From JANQIV01 sp050117315 (lineage in GTDB: Bacteria > Bacteroidota > Ignavibacteria > Ignavibacteriales > Melioribacteraceae): 64,000 nucleotides of DNA. Positions 1-8,990 of the stretch are shown here, one piece after another. The stretch is from contig JASFMY010000015.1 in assembly GCA_050117315.1 (NCBI GenBank), positions 1 to 64,000 on the forward strand. The letters are read 5' to 3'. The translations under genes were made by a program, and so were the position numbers. The notes below the pieces were generated by a model that had not been told where the DNA came from, made no database searches, and saw nothing but the letters and a program-made list of their open reading frames with translations. Numbering within the stretch: the first letter of the stretch is position 1; the number at the start of each line of letters is the position of its first letter.

Positions 1-37
1 ATTTTTTATTTTCTTTTTATCAAGAATTCTCTAAAGC

Positions 38-676
38 TTAGAAAAATGGCTTATACACTGAGAGCTTTGTGCCATAAGCAACATAGGTTTGAATTTTGCA
101 TCTGAGAACTTCAGCAATCCCTAAGTATTTGTCACCCAATCCTCTTAATATTACCTTATTAGCTTCCCCACCAGACCTTATCAAAGAAACTCCTGATAAT
201 CTTCCAATTGCTTCAGCAGCGTTTGCATCGGGTAATTCTTGAATTTTTTCTTCCGAAACAACATTGATGATTGTATTAGAAGTTAATTGCTGGTTAATAG
301 CAGCAACTTGGCCTTTAGCTTGCGCTGTAATTTCCACTTCGGTACCTTCAATTACCTGCAATGCCATTTCAACATTGAGCTCAAGGGTTTTATTATCGGA
401 AATTTCAACTTCTAGTGTTTGGGTTTCGTAACCAATGTAAGAGAATCTTATTTGCTGTTTACCTGCAGGAATTGATTTGATGCGGTAATCACCTTCAATA
501 TCCGAAGCAGCACCTAGAGATGTTCCAACTACTACTACGTTTGCCCCTATTAGAGATTCTCCTGTATAGGCATCTGTTACCTTACCTTTTAGGTTTCCTT
601 GCGCATAAAGTGAATTTAAAATAATAGAAAAGAATAATAAACAGATATTAATTTGATAGATATGAAGCATTTTCAC
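38..676 (-). pseudogene. Truncated SusC-like TonB-dependent receptor (N-terminal part only)
   Basis: The 212-residue product starts with a signal peptide (about residues 1-26, ending SLYAQ). A carboxypeptidase-D-regulatory-like beta-sandwich follows (about 28-115, with GKVTDAYTGESLIGANV and FSYIGYETQ). It ends with the beginning of a TonB plug (about 130-183, including NKVILRGLGDKY). Receptors of this family normally run to 800-1,000 residues. Here the similarity stops near residue 183 (about position 125), and an unrelated 30-residue tail ends in a stop at 38. No beta-barrel is present. The start has a good ribosome site (GAGGTGA). Two LacI-type half-site motifs lie upstream, so the intact gene was probably part of the pectin regulon. 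The break could be an insertion whose remainder lies left of the window. I infer a disrupted gene; a frameshift is less likely because the other frames near the break do not restore plug-like sequence. Confidence 0.75.
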
Positions 677-779
677 CTCAACTTTTTATAACCGGATTAT
701 ATCTTTAAAATATAATAAACCGGTAGATTTCGGTAGAAAATAATAATTATTTAACTTGCTCTCAGGTGTTACTAAATCA

Positions 780-853
780 TTTACTTTATCGTTAACTAAA
801 ATGCATAAAAAAACTTCTTTTGTCAAGCAAAAAATTAAACGTTTACTTTAACG
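780..853. promoter_or_regulatory. Two putative LacI-type operator half-sites upstream of the truncated receptor
   Basis: TTTACTTTATCG at 780-791 and TTTACTTTAACG at 842-853 lie 104-177 bp upstream of the start at 676. The same 12-mer occurs just upstream of the LacI-family gene (8799-8810), and a variant is tandemly repeated before the pectinase operon (7649-7680). The second copy sits in a wider inverted repeat, AACGTT-N6-AACGTT, at 838-855. Binding by the regulator encoded at 7732-8781 is inferred from motif sharing and position only. Confidence 0.5.
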
Positions 854-860
854 TTCACAT

Positions 861-2813
861 TCATTTAATTAACAGCATTTTAATCGTATTTTGGAAGGTT
901 TTTGTTATTATTGTGCAGAAATAAACTCCACTTGAAAGGTTTTCTCCGGTAAATTTAAATAAATGAATACCCTTATCTTTTATAAATTTATCTTGATTTT
1001 CAACTAACCTACCATTAATGTCATAAATATACAAATTCACTTCACTTCTAAACGGAACATAATAACGAATAGTAGTGGTCGGATTAAAGGGATTGGGGTA
1101 ATTTTGGTATAGAATAAATCCTCCTGATATAATTGTATTATCATTTTCTACATTAGTTATAACCGAATCAATTTTTCCGTTCCCCGTGTAATTTACAAGG
1201 GAATCTTTGACAAGTAAAGGATCAGTTACTGAAAAAGAATAATAATCGGAAGGATTGAATGCAGAACCGTATACTTCCGGAGTCCCGCAGTTTTCATAAT
1301 AATTATTAAACTCAATAATTTCACCGGGACCTGAATTTCCATATCCTGAGTGAGTGGGCTCATCTACATTAAGAAAATAGTTTCCTTCAACAACTACCTT
1401 AGCGTCCATTGTTGAAGCAATAGCATAGTTCATCCGTCCGCTTCTATTATCGTAAAAATTATTGAATACATGTACTTCACCGAACCTAACTCTCGGCATA
1501 CGTTCTCTTGTCCCTTCAAACCAGTTGTGATGATATGTAACCTTAAGTCTGCCTATGTCCTGGTCGCCGTTTGCATCATTATGCCCTAGCAAACATGTTT
1601 TGTGATGATTGTAAAAATGATTCCACGAAACCGTTACATAATTTGCACCGCGTTTTATGTCTACTAAACCGTCATGTCTTACGGCATCGTAATCTACATC
1701 CGGCGAATCGGAAAATGTACAATGATCGATACAAACATGATGAGTTAACGAACCCTGTACATTGATAGCATCATCCGGACAATCTCTGAATTCAATATTC
1801 CTGACAATTATATTGTGGCTTTCTGTTATATTTAAGCCAAAGCCTTCAATTACTGCATTATTACCTTTACCGAAGATTGTCAGGTCATAAGTCTCTTCAA
1901 CATTCATCATTTCATCCTCCGTATACCTTAAAGTATCATTAACAATAACAATTAACGGGTCATAGTTATTGCTGAATGACGGGTCTCTTCTTGAATCAAG
2001 AATTTCTTTTAATTCACTTCCCGAGTAGACATTTATTACTTCACCACCGTAACCGCCTGTTGTGCCGTCCTGGTTATCGGCAGAGACAGATGCAAACCCA
2101 ACAGGAGTATCTTCGTGAATAATCATTGAGTCTGTGGCATCTTTAAATTCTGCAATAAGATTTGTATTGGCATCAATAACAAATGAAAAAGGATTATAAC
2201 TACTTGTTAAATCTCCCTGCCAGCCTGAAAAATACCAGGGTGATTCACTCACTGCTTCAAGAGTAATGTTTGTTCCTTCTTCAAATATACTGTCGGCAGG
2301 GGTAATACTTACATTCCCCTGACCGATAACAATAATTTGTAAAGAATATAACTTTGCTCCCGGCTGACCGTAAATTTCAATTTTGTCAATGTTAGGTCCG
2401 CCGTCAGAACTTATTGAAGTCATACGCAGGGAATTCCTCCCACTTAATAAATCCAGTTTAATAGTCTGCGTCTGCCAGTTTGTCCATTCTGTTGTTGAAT
2501 TGAAGTCCGCCGTATCAAGTGTTCCGTTAATATCAAATTCCATAAGCCTGTTGCTTCCGCTGCCGTTTGCATAATAAACAATTATATTTTGCCGGGCTTC
2601 TTCCTGCATTGTAAAGATAAGCTCAATATAACCGCCCGGCTCATTATCAAAGTTAACATAACCGCTTCCTGAAAAACCTGCATGTTCTATTTCAACAGCT
2701 GCTTTATAAAAACTGGATTCCTCGGCTTCATAAACCGTAAAGTCCTGTGCAAATGAAATCCGGCCTAAAAAGATGACTGATAAAAAAACAGTTAACAATA
2801 TTTTAGTTTTCAT
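861..2813 (-). CDS. Secreted pectate lyase, family PL1, with N-terminal CBM and T9SS sorting domain
   Basis: This 650-residue protein should cleave polygalacturonate by beta-elimination outside the cell. In order it has a signal peptide (1-23, ending SFAQ), a CBM6/35-like carbohydrate-binding beta-sandwich (about 25-149), a small beta-repeat domain (about 155-225, WYFSGWQGD), the PL1 parallel beta-helix (about 235-545) and a T9SS type A sorting domain (about 570-650, NYPNPFNPTTTIRY). PL1 hallmarks are CIDHCTFSDSPD (361-372), DGLVDIKRGANYVTVSWNHF (381-400) and ERMPRVRFG (437-445), which holds the catalytic-type Arg. It is the last gene of the four-gene pectinase operon, 4 bp after the GH105 gene. 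Family assignment is by motif recognition and is firm; fine substrate preference is not visible. Confidence 0.93.
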   Translation of the reverse strand: MKTKILLTVFLSVIFLGRISFAQDFTVYEAEESSFYKAAVEIEHAGFSGSGYVNFDNEPGGYIELIFTMQEEARQNIIVYYANGSGSNRLMEFDINGTLDTADFNSTTEWTNWQTQTIKLDLLSGRNSLRMTSISSDGGPNIDKIEIYGQPGAKLYSLQIIVIGQGNVSITPADSIFEEGTNITLEAVSESPWYFSGWQGDLTSSYNPFSFVIDANTNLIAEFKDATDSMIIHEDTPVGFASVSADNQDGTTGGYGGEVINVYSGSELKEILDSRRDPSFSNNYDPLIVIVNDTLRYTEDEMMNVEETYDLTIFGKGNNAVIEGFGLNITESHNIIVRNIEFRDCPDDAINVQGSLTHHVCIDHCTFSDSPDVDYDAVRHDGLVDIKRGANYVTVSWNHFYNHHKTCLLGHNDANGDQDIGRLKVTYHHNWFEGTRERMPRVRFGEVHVFNNFYDNRSGRMNYAIASTMDAKVVVEGNYFLNVDEPTHSGYGNSGPGEIIEFNNYYENCGTPEVYGSAFNPSDYYSFSVTDPLLVKDSLVNYTGNGKIDSVITNVENDNTIISGGFILYQNYPNPFNPTTTIRYYVPFRSEVNLYIYDINGRLVENQDKFIKDKGIHLFKFTGENLSSGVYFCTIITKTFQNTIKMLLIK

Positions 2814-2817
2814 ATTA

Positions 2818-4758
2818 TTATTTATTTGTTGTTAATCCTAAAATCCATTTTACCAAGTTATCTGCCGCTTTATAATTTTCAAAACTTTCAGGCAGTCTTC
2901 TGGTGTCAATGTATTCATTGTATAACCACGGATCACCGATCGCCAGTACAAAACCCTTTCCAAATTTCCTGAATGCAATTACAGCATCGCTATCTTTTTT
3001 CAAAACGGTATGGTTAAGTTTTTTCAAGTTTAATGTCGAAATCTCTTTCATATAGATTTTGTAAACGCCGCTAAATATCGGATGCAGCGGAAGATTTGTA
3101 AATGCACCCATATCATAATTATTGTTTTCAACTTTGTTCAGGCTTACTTCGTTAAATTTAAAGCCGAATTCTTTTGCAAGGTTATTAAAATTTCCAAACT
3201 CGGCGTTCCCTTTATCATTACTCAGCATAAACAAAAAGCCACCTTCTTCAACCCATTTCTTGATGACCGAAATTTCCGGTTCTCCCATGAAATTTGGATT
3301 TTCAGTTTCCTTCTCAGTATCCGGATCTACTATTATATAGACGCTGCTTTTTGCAAGAGCATCGTTATTGGGAGCTTCTGTTAATGTTGACAATTCAGCC
3401 CCGTATTTTTTGAATAACTTTCCAAGTTCAAAATAGCCTGAATCAGTAGTATCATCCCATGTGTAATGGTACTTTTCCATTTCACCGGATGTTTTGTTTT
3501 TACGGTATTCGTTATTATAAAAATTATCAAGCAGAATAGTCTTGTCTTTGCCTATATCTTCCCTAGCTTTTTCAAGTTCCATTGCAGTTAATATAAAGGG
3601 CCCGTATCCTTTTAGGTCGTTTTTTCTTGTCGGCTCACTCATGTAGTACTCAAAACTGCCGTCTCTATAAGGGTCTCCGCCCAGGCCTGCACTTCTGCAT
3701 GTCCCGTATAAATCAACATAACCGTCTTTATCAAATTTAACTTTGTTTTCTATCAAACCGTTAAATGTAACTTCAGCTTGTTTGAGATAACTTTCATTAA
3801 GGTATCCCATATTATAACCCTTGGCAAAAGCATAAGCAAACATTGCAGAAGCAGATGATTCAAGATAATTGCCTTCCCTATCCGGCAGATTAACAATTTG
3901 ATACCACAGATTTGTTTTTTTGTCTTTTACTTTTACCACTGCCGCCGATAAATCATTGAGTATTTTTATCAGCTTATTTACACTGGGATGGTCTTTAGGA
4001 TAGAAGTCTAGCACATCAACAATTGCCATCATGTACCAACCCATTGCCCTTCCCCAAAAGTGCGGCGATGTTCCTGTTTCAGGGTTTACCCATCTTTGCT
4101 TTTTACTTTCATCCCATGCGTGATAGAGTAAACCTGTCTCAGGATCAAGCGTATGTTCATAAACCAAAGTGAACTCGTGGGTTATTTCATCAAAATCTTT
4201 TGAGTCGTTAAACATCTTGGAATACTCTGCAAAAAACGGTTCACCCATGTATAGACCGTCAAGCCACATTTGATTAGGATAAATCTTTTTATGCCAGAAA
4301 CCGCCGCTTGGTGTTTTAGGCTGCCCGGCCAATTGTTTCCGCAAAGAGTCTGCCGCATATTTGTATTTATGATCGTTAGTTGCCTGGTAAAGATACAAAA
4401 GCGCGTGACCCGGTTTTATTTTGTCAATATTATAGTCGGACATTTTATAGGTTCTAATTTTACCGTACTCATTAACAAATTTGTCAATGTTACCTTTTAT
4501 AAAATTAAAATACTTTTCATCACCTGTGTGCATATACATTTTATGAAGAACTTCCAGGATCAATCCTTTTTCGTAACTCCAATTCTTAGTTGTATAAAGT
4601 GAATCATAAATAACATAACCGGGATGCCTGTCGACAAACGAATCGGTTAATAATTTTGACGTAATGGTTTTGGTTGATTGAGGTTTTTCTTTTGGTGAAC
4701 ATACTGCAAATAAAAATGTAATTATAAATATTGATACGGCAAACGTGGTAGATTTCAT
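2818..4758 (-). CDS. GH105 unsaturated uronyl hydrolase with C-terminal GATase/DUF4350-like domain
   Basis: The first ~400 residues are a GH88/GH105-type (alpha/alpha)6 barrel. Motifs include MWLDGLYMGEPF (164-175), where D167 matches the catalytic Asp of YteR-like enzymes, RAMGWYMMAIVDVLDFYP, and the SASAMFAYAFAKG helix. Such enzymes remove the unsaturated uronic acid that pectate or rhamnogalacturonan lyases leave on oligosaccharides, so it should act after the two lyases of this operon. Residues ~405-646 form an extra alpha/beta domain (ILLDNFYNNEYR, WVEEGGFLFMLSND, GKGFVLAIGDPWLYNEY) that looks like the DUF4350/glutamine-amidotransferase-like fold; its role is unknown. The N-terminus is hydrophobic with a Cys at 20, so a lipoprotein is possible, but the lipobox is not canonical. 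It starts 17 bp after the PL10 gene. Confidence 0.9.
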   Translation of the reverse strand: MKSTTFAVSIFIITFLFAVCSPKEKPQSTKTITSKLLTDSFVDRHPGYVIYDSLYTTKNWSYEKGLILEVLHKMYMHTGDEKYFNFIKGNIDKFVNEYGKIRTYKMSDYNIDKIKPGHALLYLYQATNDHKYKYAADSLRKQLAGQPKTPSGGFWHKKIYPNQMWLDGLYMGEPFFAEYSKMFNDSKDFDEITHEFTLVYEHTLDPETGLLYHAWDESKKQRWVNPETGTSPHFWGRAMGWYMMAIVDVLDFYPKDHPSVNKLIKILNDLSAAVVKVKDKKTNLWYQIVNLPDREGNYLESSASAMFAYAFAKGYNMGYLNESYLKQAEVTFNGLIENKVKFDKDGYVDLYGTCRSAGLGGDPYRDGSFEYYMSEPTRKNDLKGYGPFILTAMELEKAREDIGKDKTILLDNFYNNEYRKNKTSGEMEKYHYTWDDTTDSGYFELGKLFKKYGAELSTLTEAPNNDALAKSSVYIIVDPDTEKETENPNFMGEPEISVIKKWVEEGGFLFMLSNDKGNAEFGNFNNLAKEFGFKFNEVSLNKVENNNYDMGAFTNLPLHPIFSGVYKIYMKEISTLNLKKLNHTVLKKDSDAVIAFRKFGKGFVLAIGDPWLYNEYIDTRRLPESFENYKAADNLVKWILGLTTNK

Positions 4759-4775
4759 TTGTAATACTCCGTCGT

Positions 4776-6128
4776 TTAATTTTTATAGAATTCGATAAAT
4801 CTGCACAGTAATGAAATGTTATAAATAAAAACTCCTCCGGATATAAATTCGTCATTCAAATTATCACCGAGCCAGTTTTCATATCTTGAGAGGCGGCGCA
4901 ACCTTTCGCCTGATAACAGCCATCTGCCTTGATCGTCCTGATAAGAAATAATTCTTGCTGCTTCGTCCTTTAAATCTTCATCATCAATATTAAACCGTTC
5001 CTCCCAATATTCTCTTAATTCCGAAGTTTCCCCGGATTCGTTCTCTAAATTTTCATATCTTTCTTCAACCTGTTTAATCATGGCGTCAAGCCTCTGTTCA
5101 TACGCATAGTTATATCTTCTTTCATCGCTTAACTCTTCAACGGAGGACACGCGTTTCCGTCCCCGGTCGTAATATAAAGGCTCACCCGTGTGTAAATCAA
5201 TAAACCTTGGATAACTGCCGTTGGGCAACCTGCTGTTTTTTACCCATGCCAGTACCGCTTCAATAGGTTCAAGATATTTTTTATCACCGGTTAATTTGTA
5301 AATGTTCATTAAGGTATTTAAATTTCTTAATGATACTACAGGAGTTAATGAAGGGGGTTCAAAAGTTCTTGCCCAGGCAGGATTATTATTTTTATCATAT
5401 TGCATGCCCCAGCCGTCGTTCGGAGATTTACCTTTTATTTTTAATATATAATCTCCTGCTTTAATAATGCACTGAAGGTACACGGGGTCTTTATAATACC
5501 TATATGCCTTTGTTAAAGTTCTTATACAGTTGTTTATTCCGCCGTCATTAAAAGTAGCGTAGTCATGAAAATTACCCTGATGCGGATAGAAATGAGGCCA
5601 GCCGCCTTCATACTGCTGAATGTTTAACAAAACATTTAATGATCTTTCAACAGCATCTGTTAGTTTTTCAGAGTCATAATATTTGTCAACTTCAATTAGG
5701 AATCTGATACAACCCTGTGTATGATCGTCATCCAAACTTATGACGGCATTTTCATTTATATCTTTAAAATTTATAACGTGATCCCACCCGTTATATTTAT
5801 TCATACCGTCTATCAAACAGTAAGCGGCATCAACAGCGTAGCCAAGATATTTTTTATTGCCTGTTACATGATAAGCATATAAGTAAGTATTGCCTATTGC
5901 AGGGGTTCCGGGGAATTGAACTTCAACCGATGAGTCCTGCATTGGCTCTTCGCCTATTATAAACTGCAAATCTTTTGAATAATAGTGCGCATAGCCGCCG
6001 TTAACCGCTAAAGACCTGTAAAACTCAATTCCTTTTTCAAGGCTGTTTTGAACTTTCGTTAAAGTAATATTCCGGGTGTCACAATCATTAAAAATTAGAA
6101 AGAGAAGAAAAATTAATTTTATCTTCAT
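4776..6128 (-). CDS. Pectate lyase, PL10 (pectic acid lyase) family
   Basis: This 450-residue protein has the conserved core of PL10 enzymes: EGGWPHFYP (174-182), ATFNDGGINN (191-200), DGWGMQYD (238-245) and ARTFEPPSLTP (253-263). The fold is an alpha/alpha toroid acting on polygalacturonate by beta-elimination. A hydrophobic N-terminus (1-14) suggests export, but the site around Cys16 (FNDC) is not a convincing lipobox, so final location is uncertain. It lies 20 bp downstream of the GH28 gene and 17 bp upstream of the GH105 gene. With the PL1 lyase it gives the operon two unrelated lyase folds for the same polymer. A charged helical stretch at ~355-410 (many Glu/Arg) is a lineage-specific addition as far as I can tell. 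Confidence 0.85.
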   Translation of the reverse strand: MKIKLIFLLFLIFNDCDTRNITLTKVQNSLEKGIEFYRSLAVNGGYAHYYSKDLQFIIGEEPMQDSSVEVQFPGTPAIGNTYLYAYHVTGNKKYLGYAVDAAYCLIDGMNKYNGWDHVINFKDINENAVISLDDDHTQGCIRFLIEVDKYYDSEKLTDAVERSLNVLLNIQQYEGGWPHFYPHQGNFHDYATFNDGGINNCIRTLTKAYRYYKDPVYLQCIIKAGDYILKIKGKSPNDGWGMQYDKNNNPAWARTFEPPSLTPVVSLRNLNTLMNIYKLTGDKKYLEPIEAVLAWVKNSRLPNGSYPRFIDLHTGEPLYYDRGRKRVSSVEELSDERRYNYAYEQRLDAMIKQVEERYENLENESGETSELREYWEERFNIDDEDLKDEAARIISYQDDQGRWLLSGERLRRLSRYENWLGDNLNDEFISGGVFIYNISLLCRFIEFYKN

Positions 6129-6148
6129 CGTTCTGCCAACTGATTAAA

Positions 6149-7546
6149 TTAGTATTCAGTTTTAACTTCATTGATGTATAAATCTTCCAGATTTAGTTCG
6201 TCAACATTTTCAATAATATTTCCATCACTTACGTTTTCAAAGCTGCAATTTTCAATAACTACATTCTGGATTTTTGATTCGGGCGATCCTTCAAGTCTTA
6301 AGCCATATGTACTTTTTATATTTTTTAGAAAAATATTTCTAAAAGCGGGATGATGCTTTCCATCTGTCCCTTCTTTCGGGTCATACAACATATTAAGTCT
6401 TACAACCGCATCGGCTACTTCACCAACTTCGATATTCCTTACATATATATTTTCTGCAAAGCCGCCTCTGTAAGAATTCGACTTAATTCTCACGGCCCTA
6501 TCAAGATTAGGGCTGTCCATTAAGCAGTCTTCAACAAAAATATTTCTGCATCCGCCTGAAATTTCGCTTCCCATTACAACCCCGCCGTGACCGTCTTTCA
6601 TTTCACAATTTCTAACAATTATATTTTCCGACGGTGCATTAATTCTTCTTCCGTCTTGATTTCTGCCGGATTTAATTGCAATGCAGTCATCACCATTATT
6701 AAAATAACAACTTTCAATCAGTACATCCTTACATGATTCAGGATCACATCCGTCGTTATTCGGGCCATGCCCAATTGATTTTATATTTCTAATTGTTATG
6801 TTGCTTGATAGTACCGGGTGTATTATCCACATAGGTGAGTCCTTGACGGTAAAGTCTTCCATAACGATTTTTTTGCAATCGTAAAATTGGATAAAATTCG
6901 GGCGCAAATGATGGCCCTCTCCAAAAACTCTTTTCTCTATAGGAGTTCCTTTCTCATTATATTTAAAAAGAGCAGGCCTGTTATAGCCGTCATTTTGATT
7001 GGGCATTCCCTCTTTCCAGCCGTATTTTTTATTACCGTTCCAAGCCCACCAGTTTTCATTTCCTGCTTGTCCGTCCAGAATACCTTTGCCTGTAATTCCC
7101 AAATTTTCCTGTTTGTATGCATAAACCATCGGCGAGTAATTCATACATTCAACCCCTTCCCACCTTGTATATACCACGGGCAAATAATCTTTGGGGTCCG
7201 TACTGAACTTCAATACTGCACCTTCTGAAAGGTTAAGGTTAATATTGCTTTTAAGATGAATGGGACCTTTACAAAAAAATGTTCCGGCAGGTATAATAAT
7301 TTTACCGCCGCCAATTTTAGAACAAGATTCAATTGCTTTTTTAATTACGGGAAGACAGTCTGTTTTGCCGTCTGCTACTGCCCCCATTTCAACAATATTG
7401 AAATCATTTGCCGGAAACTCAGGTGGTTTAATTCTGGACAGAATGTTTTCAACTCCGTCCCAGCCTTTTACATTGCCGCTTTGAGTACTTTTTCCGCAGG
7501 AAATGATTAACAAAGAGATTACAACTAAAGATAAGATTTTTTTCAT
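6149..7546 (-). CDS. Polygalacturonase, family GH28 (lipoprotein)
   Basis: This hydrolase of homogalacturonan or rhamnogalacturonan has a lipoprotein signal with the lipobox LIISC (Cys17). The right-handed beta-helix carries the full GH28 active-site set: NNDGCDPES (263-271), NNGDDCIAIKSGRN (283-296), GHGGVVMGSE (319-328) and VRIKSNS (352-358), i.e. the Asn/Asp, Asp-Asp, His and Arg-x-Lys elements. Length (465 aa) is typical for bacterial exo-type GH28. It is the first gene of the pectinase operon, starting 185 bp after the LacI-type gene, with a good ribosome site (GGAGAAATC before ATG) and operator-like repeats upstream. Exo versus endo action cannot be settled from sequence. Confidence 0.94.
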   Translation of the reverse strand: MKKILSLVVISLLIISCGKSTQSGNVKGWDGVENILSRIKPPEFPANDFNIVEMGAVADGKTDCLPVIKKAIESCSKIGGGKIIIPAGTFFCKGPIHLKSNINLNLSEGAVLKFSTDPKDYLPVVYTRWEGVECMNYSPMVYAYKQENLGITGKGILDGQAGNENWWAWNGNKKYGWKEGMPNQNDGYNRPALFKYNEKGTPIEKRVFGEGHHLRPNFIQFYDCKKIVMEDFTVKDSPMWIIHPVLSSNITIRNIKSIGHGPNNDGCDPESCKDVLIESCYFNNGDDCIAIKSGRNQDGRRINAPSENIIVRNCEMKDGHGGVVMGSEISGGCRNIFVEDCLMDSPNLDRAVRIKSNSYRGGFAENIYVRNIEVGEVADAVVRLNMLYDPKEGTDGKHHPAFRNIFLKNIKSTYGLRLEGSPESKIQNVVIENCSFENVSDGNIIENVDELNLEDLYINEVKTEY

Positions 7547-7648
7547 GATTTCTCCGGAAGCTGTGTAAGTTCATAAAATCAAAATAAAGGAGTACTAATT
7601 AAAAAAACAGAATGAATTAATATTGTCTTTTCACTTAGCACTAAATCA

Positions 7649-7680
7649 GTTACTTTAATGTTTACTTTAATGTTTACTAA
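7649..7680. promoter_or_regulatory. Tandem operator-like repeats upstream of the pectinase operon
   Basis: The 12-bp unit close to TTTACTTTAATG is repeated head to tail (7649-7660 and 7661-7672), followed by a partial third copy (TTTACTAA). It lies about 100 bp upstream of the GH28 start. It resembles the left half (TTTACTTTATCG) of the palindrome before the LacI-family gene at 7732-8781. I infer regulator binding; the direct rather than inverted arrangement is odd for LacI proteins. Confidence 0.5.
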
Positions 7681-7731
7681 ACTAATTAATTGATAATTAT
7701 AACGCAATATATATTTAAAATAATTTTTTAA

Positions 7732-8781
7732 TTAGATATCTATAGGGGAAAAATTAGATTTTTTGTAGCCCGTACAAGTGCCTCTCAGAATCAAATTAGA
7801 GTCAAGCACAATTTGTTTTGGCTCAGAAGTTTCACTATTAAAAATATTGTTTAATAATATATTCATAGATTCTTTTGCCAATTGGTCCGTGGGCTGATCA
7901 ACACAACTCATAGGCGGTGAAAAAAACTTTTGAACTTTAGCGTTGCCAAAACATATAAGGTCTATATCTTCAGGAATTCTTAGATTTAATTGATTAGCCG
8001 CACTATAGACACCTAAGGCAACAGGGTATGTTACTGCAAAAATTAAATCAGGCAACCTATTTCTTTTGTATAAATCCATAAATGCGTTATAACCGTAGGT
8101 TTCTCCAAACCCTCCTCTTAACAACCAATCGGGTTCAATCGGTATTCCGTAATCATTCATCGCTTGTTTAAAGCCCATGCATCTTTGATACCCGATGTTG
8201 ATTTCATTATATCCGGCAAAATGAGCTATTTTTGTATAACCGATTTTAATTGCGTGTTCCACTGCTCTGTACGCACCTTCCCTATCATTTACCGAAACCG
8301 AATTTATATCGCTTATTTCCGGTATTCTGTCCATATAAACAATCGGGATACCTCTTCTCTTGATTGTTTCAAAAATTTCATAATCTTTTGTTTCTTGAGA
8401 AATTGAAATAATTATACCGTCTACTTTCATTGATAGCATAGACTGTATGTGCATTTTTTCTCTTTCTGCGTTTTCTTGTGAAACAGTTAAGATAATTTCA
8501 TAGTTGTTATCAAAAGCAATATGATAAATATGTTCAATTATTGACCCGAAAAAGAAATGAGCTATTTTAGGTACAATTACTCCAATTGTGTTTGTTCTTC
8601 TGGAAGATAATCCTCTTGCCATTATATTCGGCGTGTAACCTAATTCTTTTGCAAGCTCCTTAATTTGCCTGGTCCTATCCAAGGAAACATCAGGATGATC
8701 TCTTAGAGCTTTTGAAACCGTGACTACCGAAACACCTAATTGTTTTGCTATATCTTTTAAAGTTATTGGTTTATCTGTCAT
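7732..8781 (-). CDS. LacI-family transcriptional regulator (probable pectin-regulon repressor)
   Basis: The 349-residue protein has an N-terminal LacI helix-turn-helix (about 6-30, TLKDIAKQLGVSVVTVSKAL) and hinge (NIMARGLSSRRTNTIGVIVP). A periplasmic-binding-protein-like effector domain fills the rest (about 62-335). It lies immediately upstream of, and in the same direction as, the pectinase operon. Its promoter holds a near-palindromic operator, which suggests autoregulation. The likely inducer is a pectin-derived sugar acid, but nothing in the sequence identifies it. Family call is firm; the target genes are inferred from shared motifs at 780, 842, 7649 and 8799. Confidence 0.9.
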   Translation of the reverse strand: MTDKPITLKDIAKQLGVSVVTVSKALRDHPDVSLDRTRQIKELAKELGYTPNIMARGLSSRRTNTIGVIVPKIAHFFFGSIIEHIYHIAFDNNYEIILTVSQENAEREKMHIQSMLSMKVDGIIISISQETKDYEIFETIKRRGIPIVYMDRIPEISDINSVSVNDREGAYRAVEHAIKIGYTKIAHFAGYNEINIGYQRCMGFKQAMNDYGIPIEPDWLLRGGFGETYGYNAFMDLYKRNRLPDLIFAVTYPVALGVYSAANQLNLRIPEDIDLICFGNAKVQKFFSPPMSCVDQPTDQLAKESMNILLNNIFNSETSEPKQIVLDSNLILRGTCTGYKKSNFSPIDI

Positions 8782-8798
8782 TTTTCGTCAATTAAAAG

Positions 8799-8820
8799 TT
8801 TACTTTATCGATTAAGTGAA
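8799..8820. promoter_or_regulatory. Imperfect 22-bp palindrome, probable autoregulatory LacI operator
   Basis: The element starts TTTACTTTATCG and ends GATTAAGTGAA around a central ATCGAT. 18 of its 22 positions match its own reverse complement. It ends 18 bp upstream of the LacI-type start codon at 8781, which suits autorepression. It is the most symmetric member of the motif family in this locus. Confidence 0.6.
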
Positions 8821-8990
8821 TTTACTTAAAGAATTATTTAATTCCAATAGCTGAAAACCTTCATCCGAAAAAAAGTTTTGGGCTGTAAAATGTCCCTATC
8901 CGCTGAGACGTTTGTCAATCTGCTTGCAATATAAAAAGGATAAATTTAATTTATTGATTATTAATACAGCAGAAAACAACTGTAGATTTT

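Noticed and set aside
861..8781. Complete Sus-type polysaccharide utilisation locus
   Set aside because: No SusD-like gene was found, and the only SusC-like gene at the locus is truncated.
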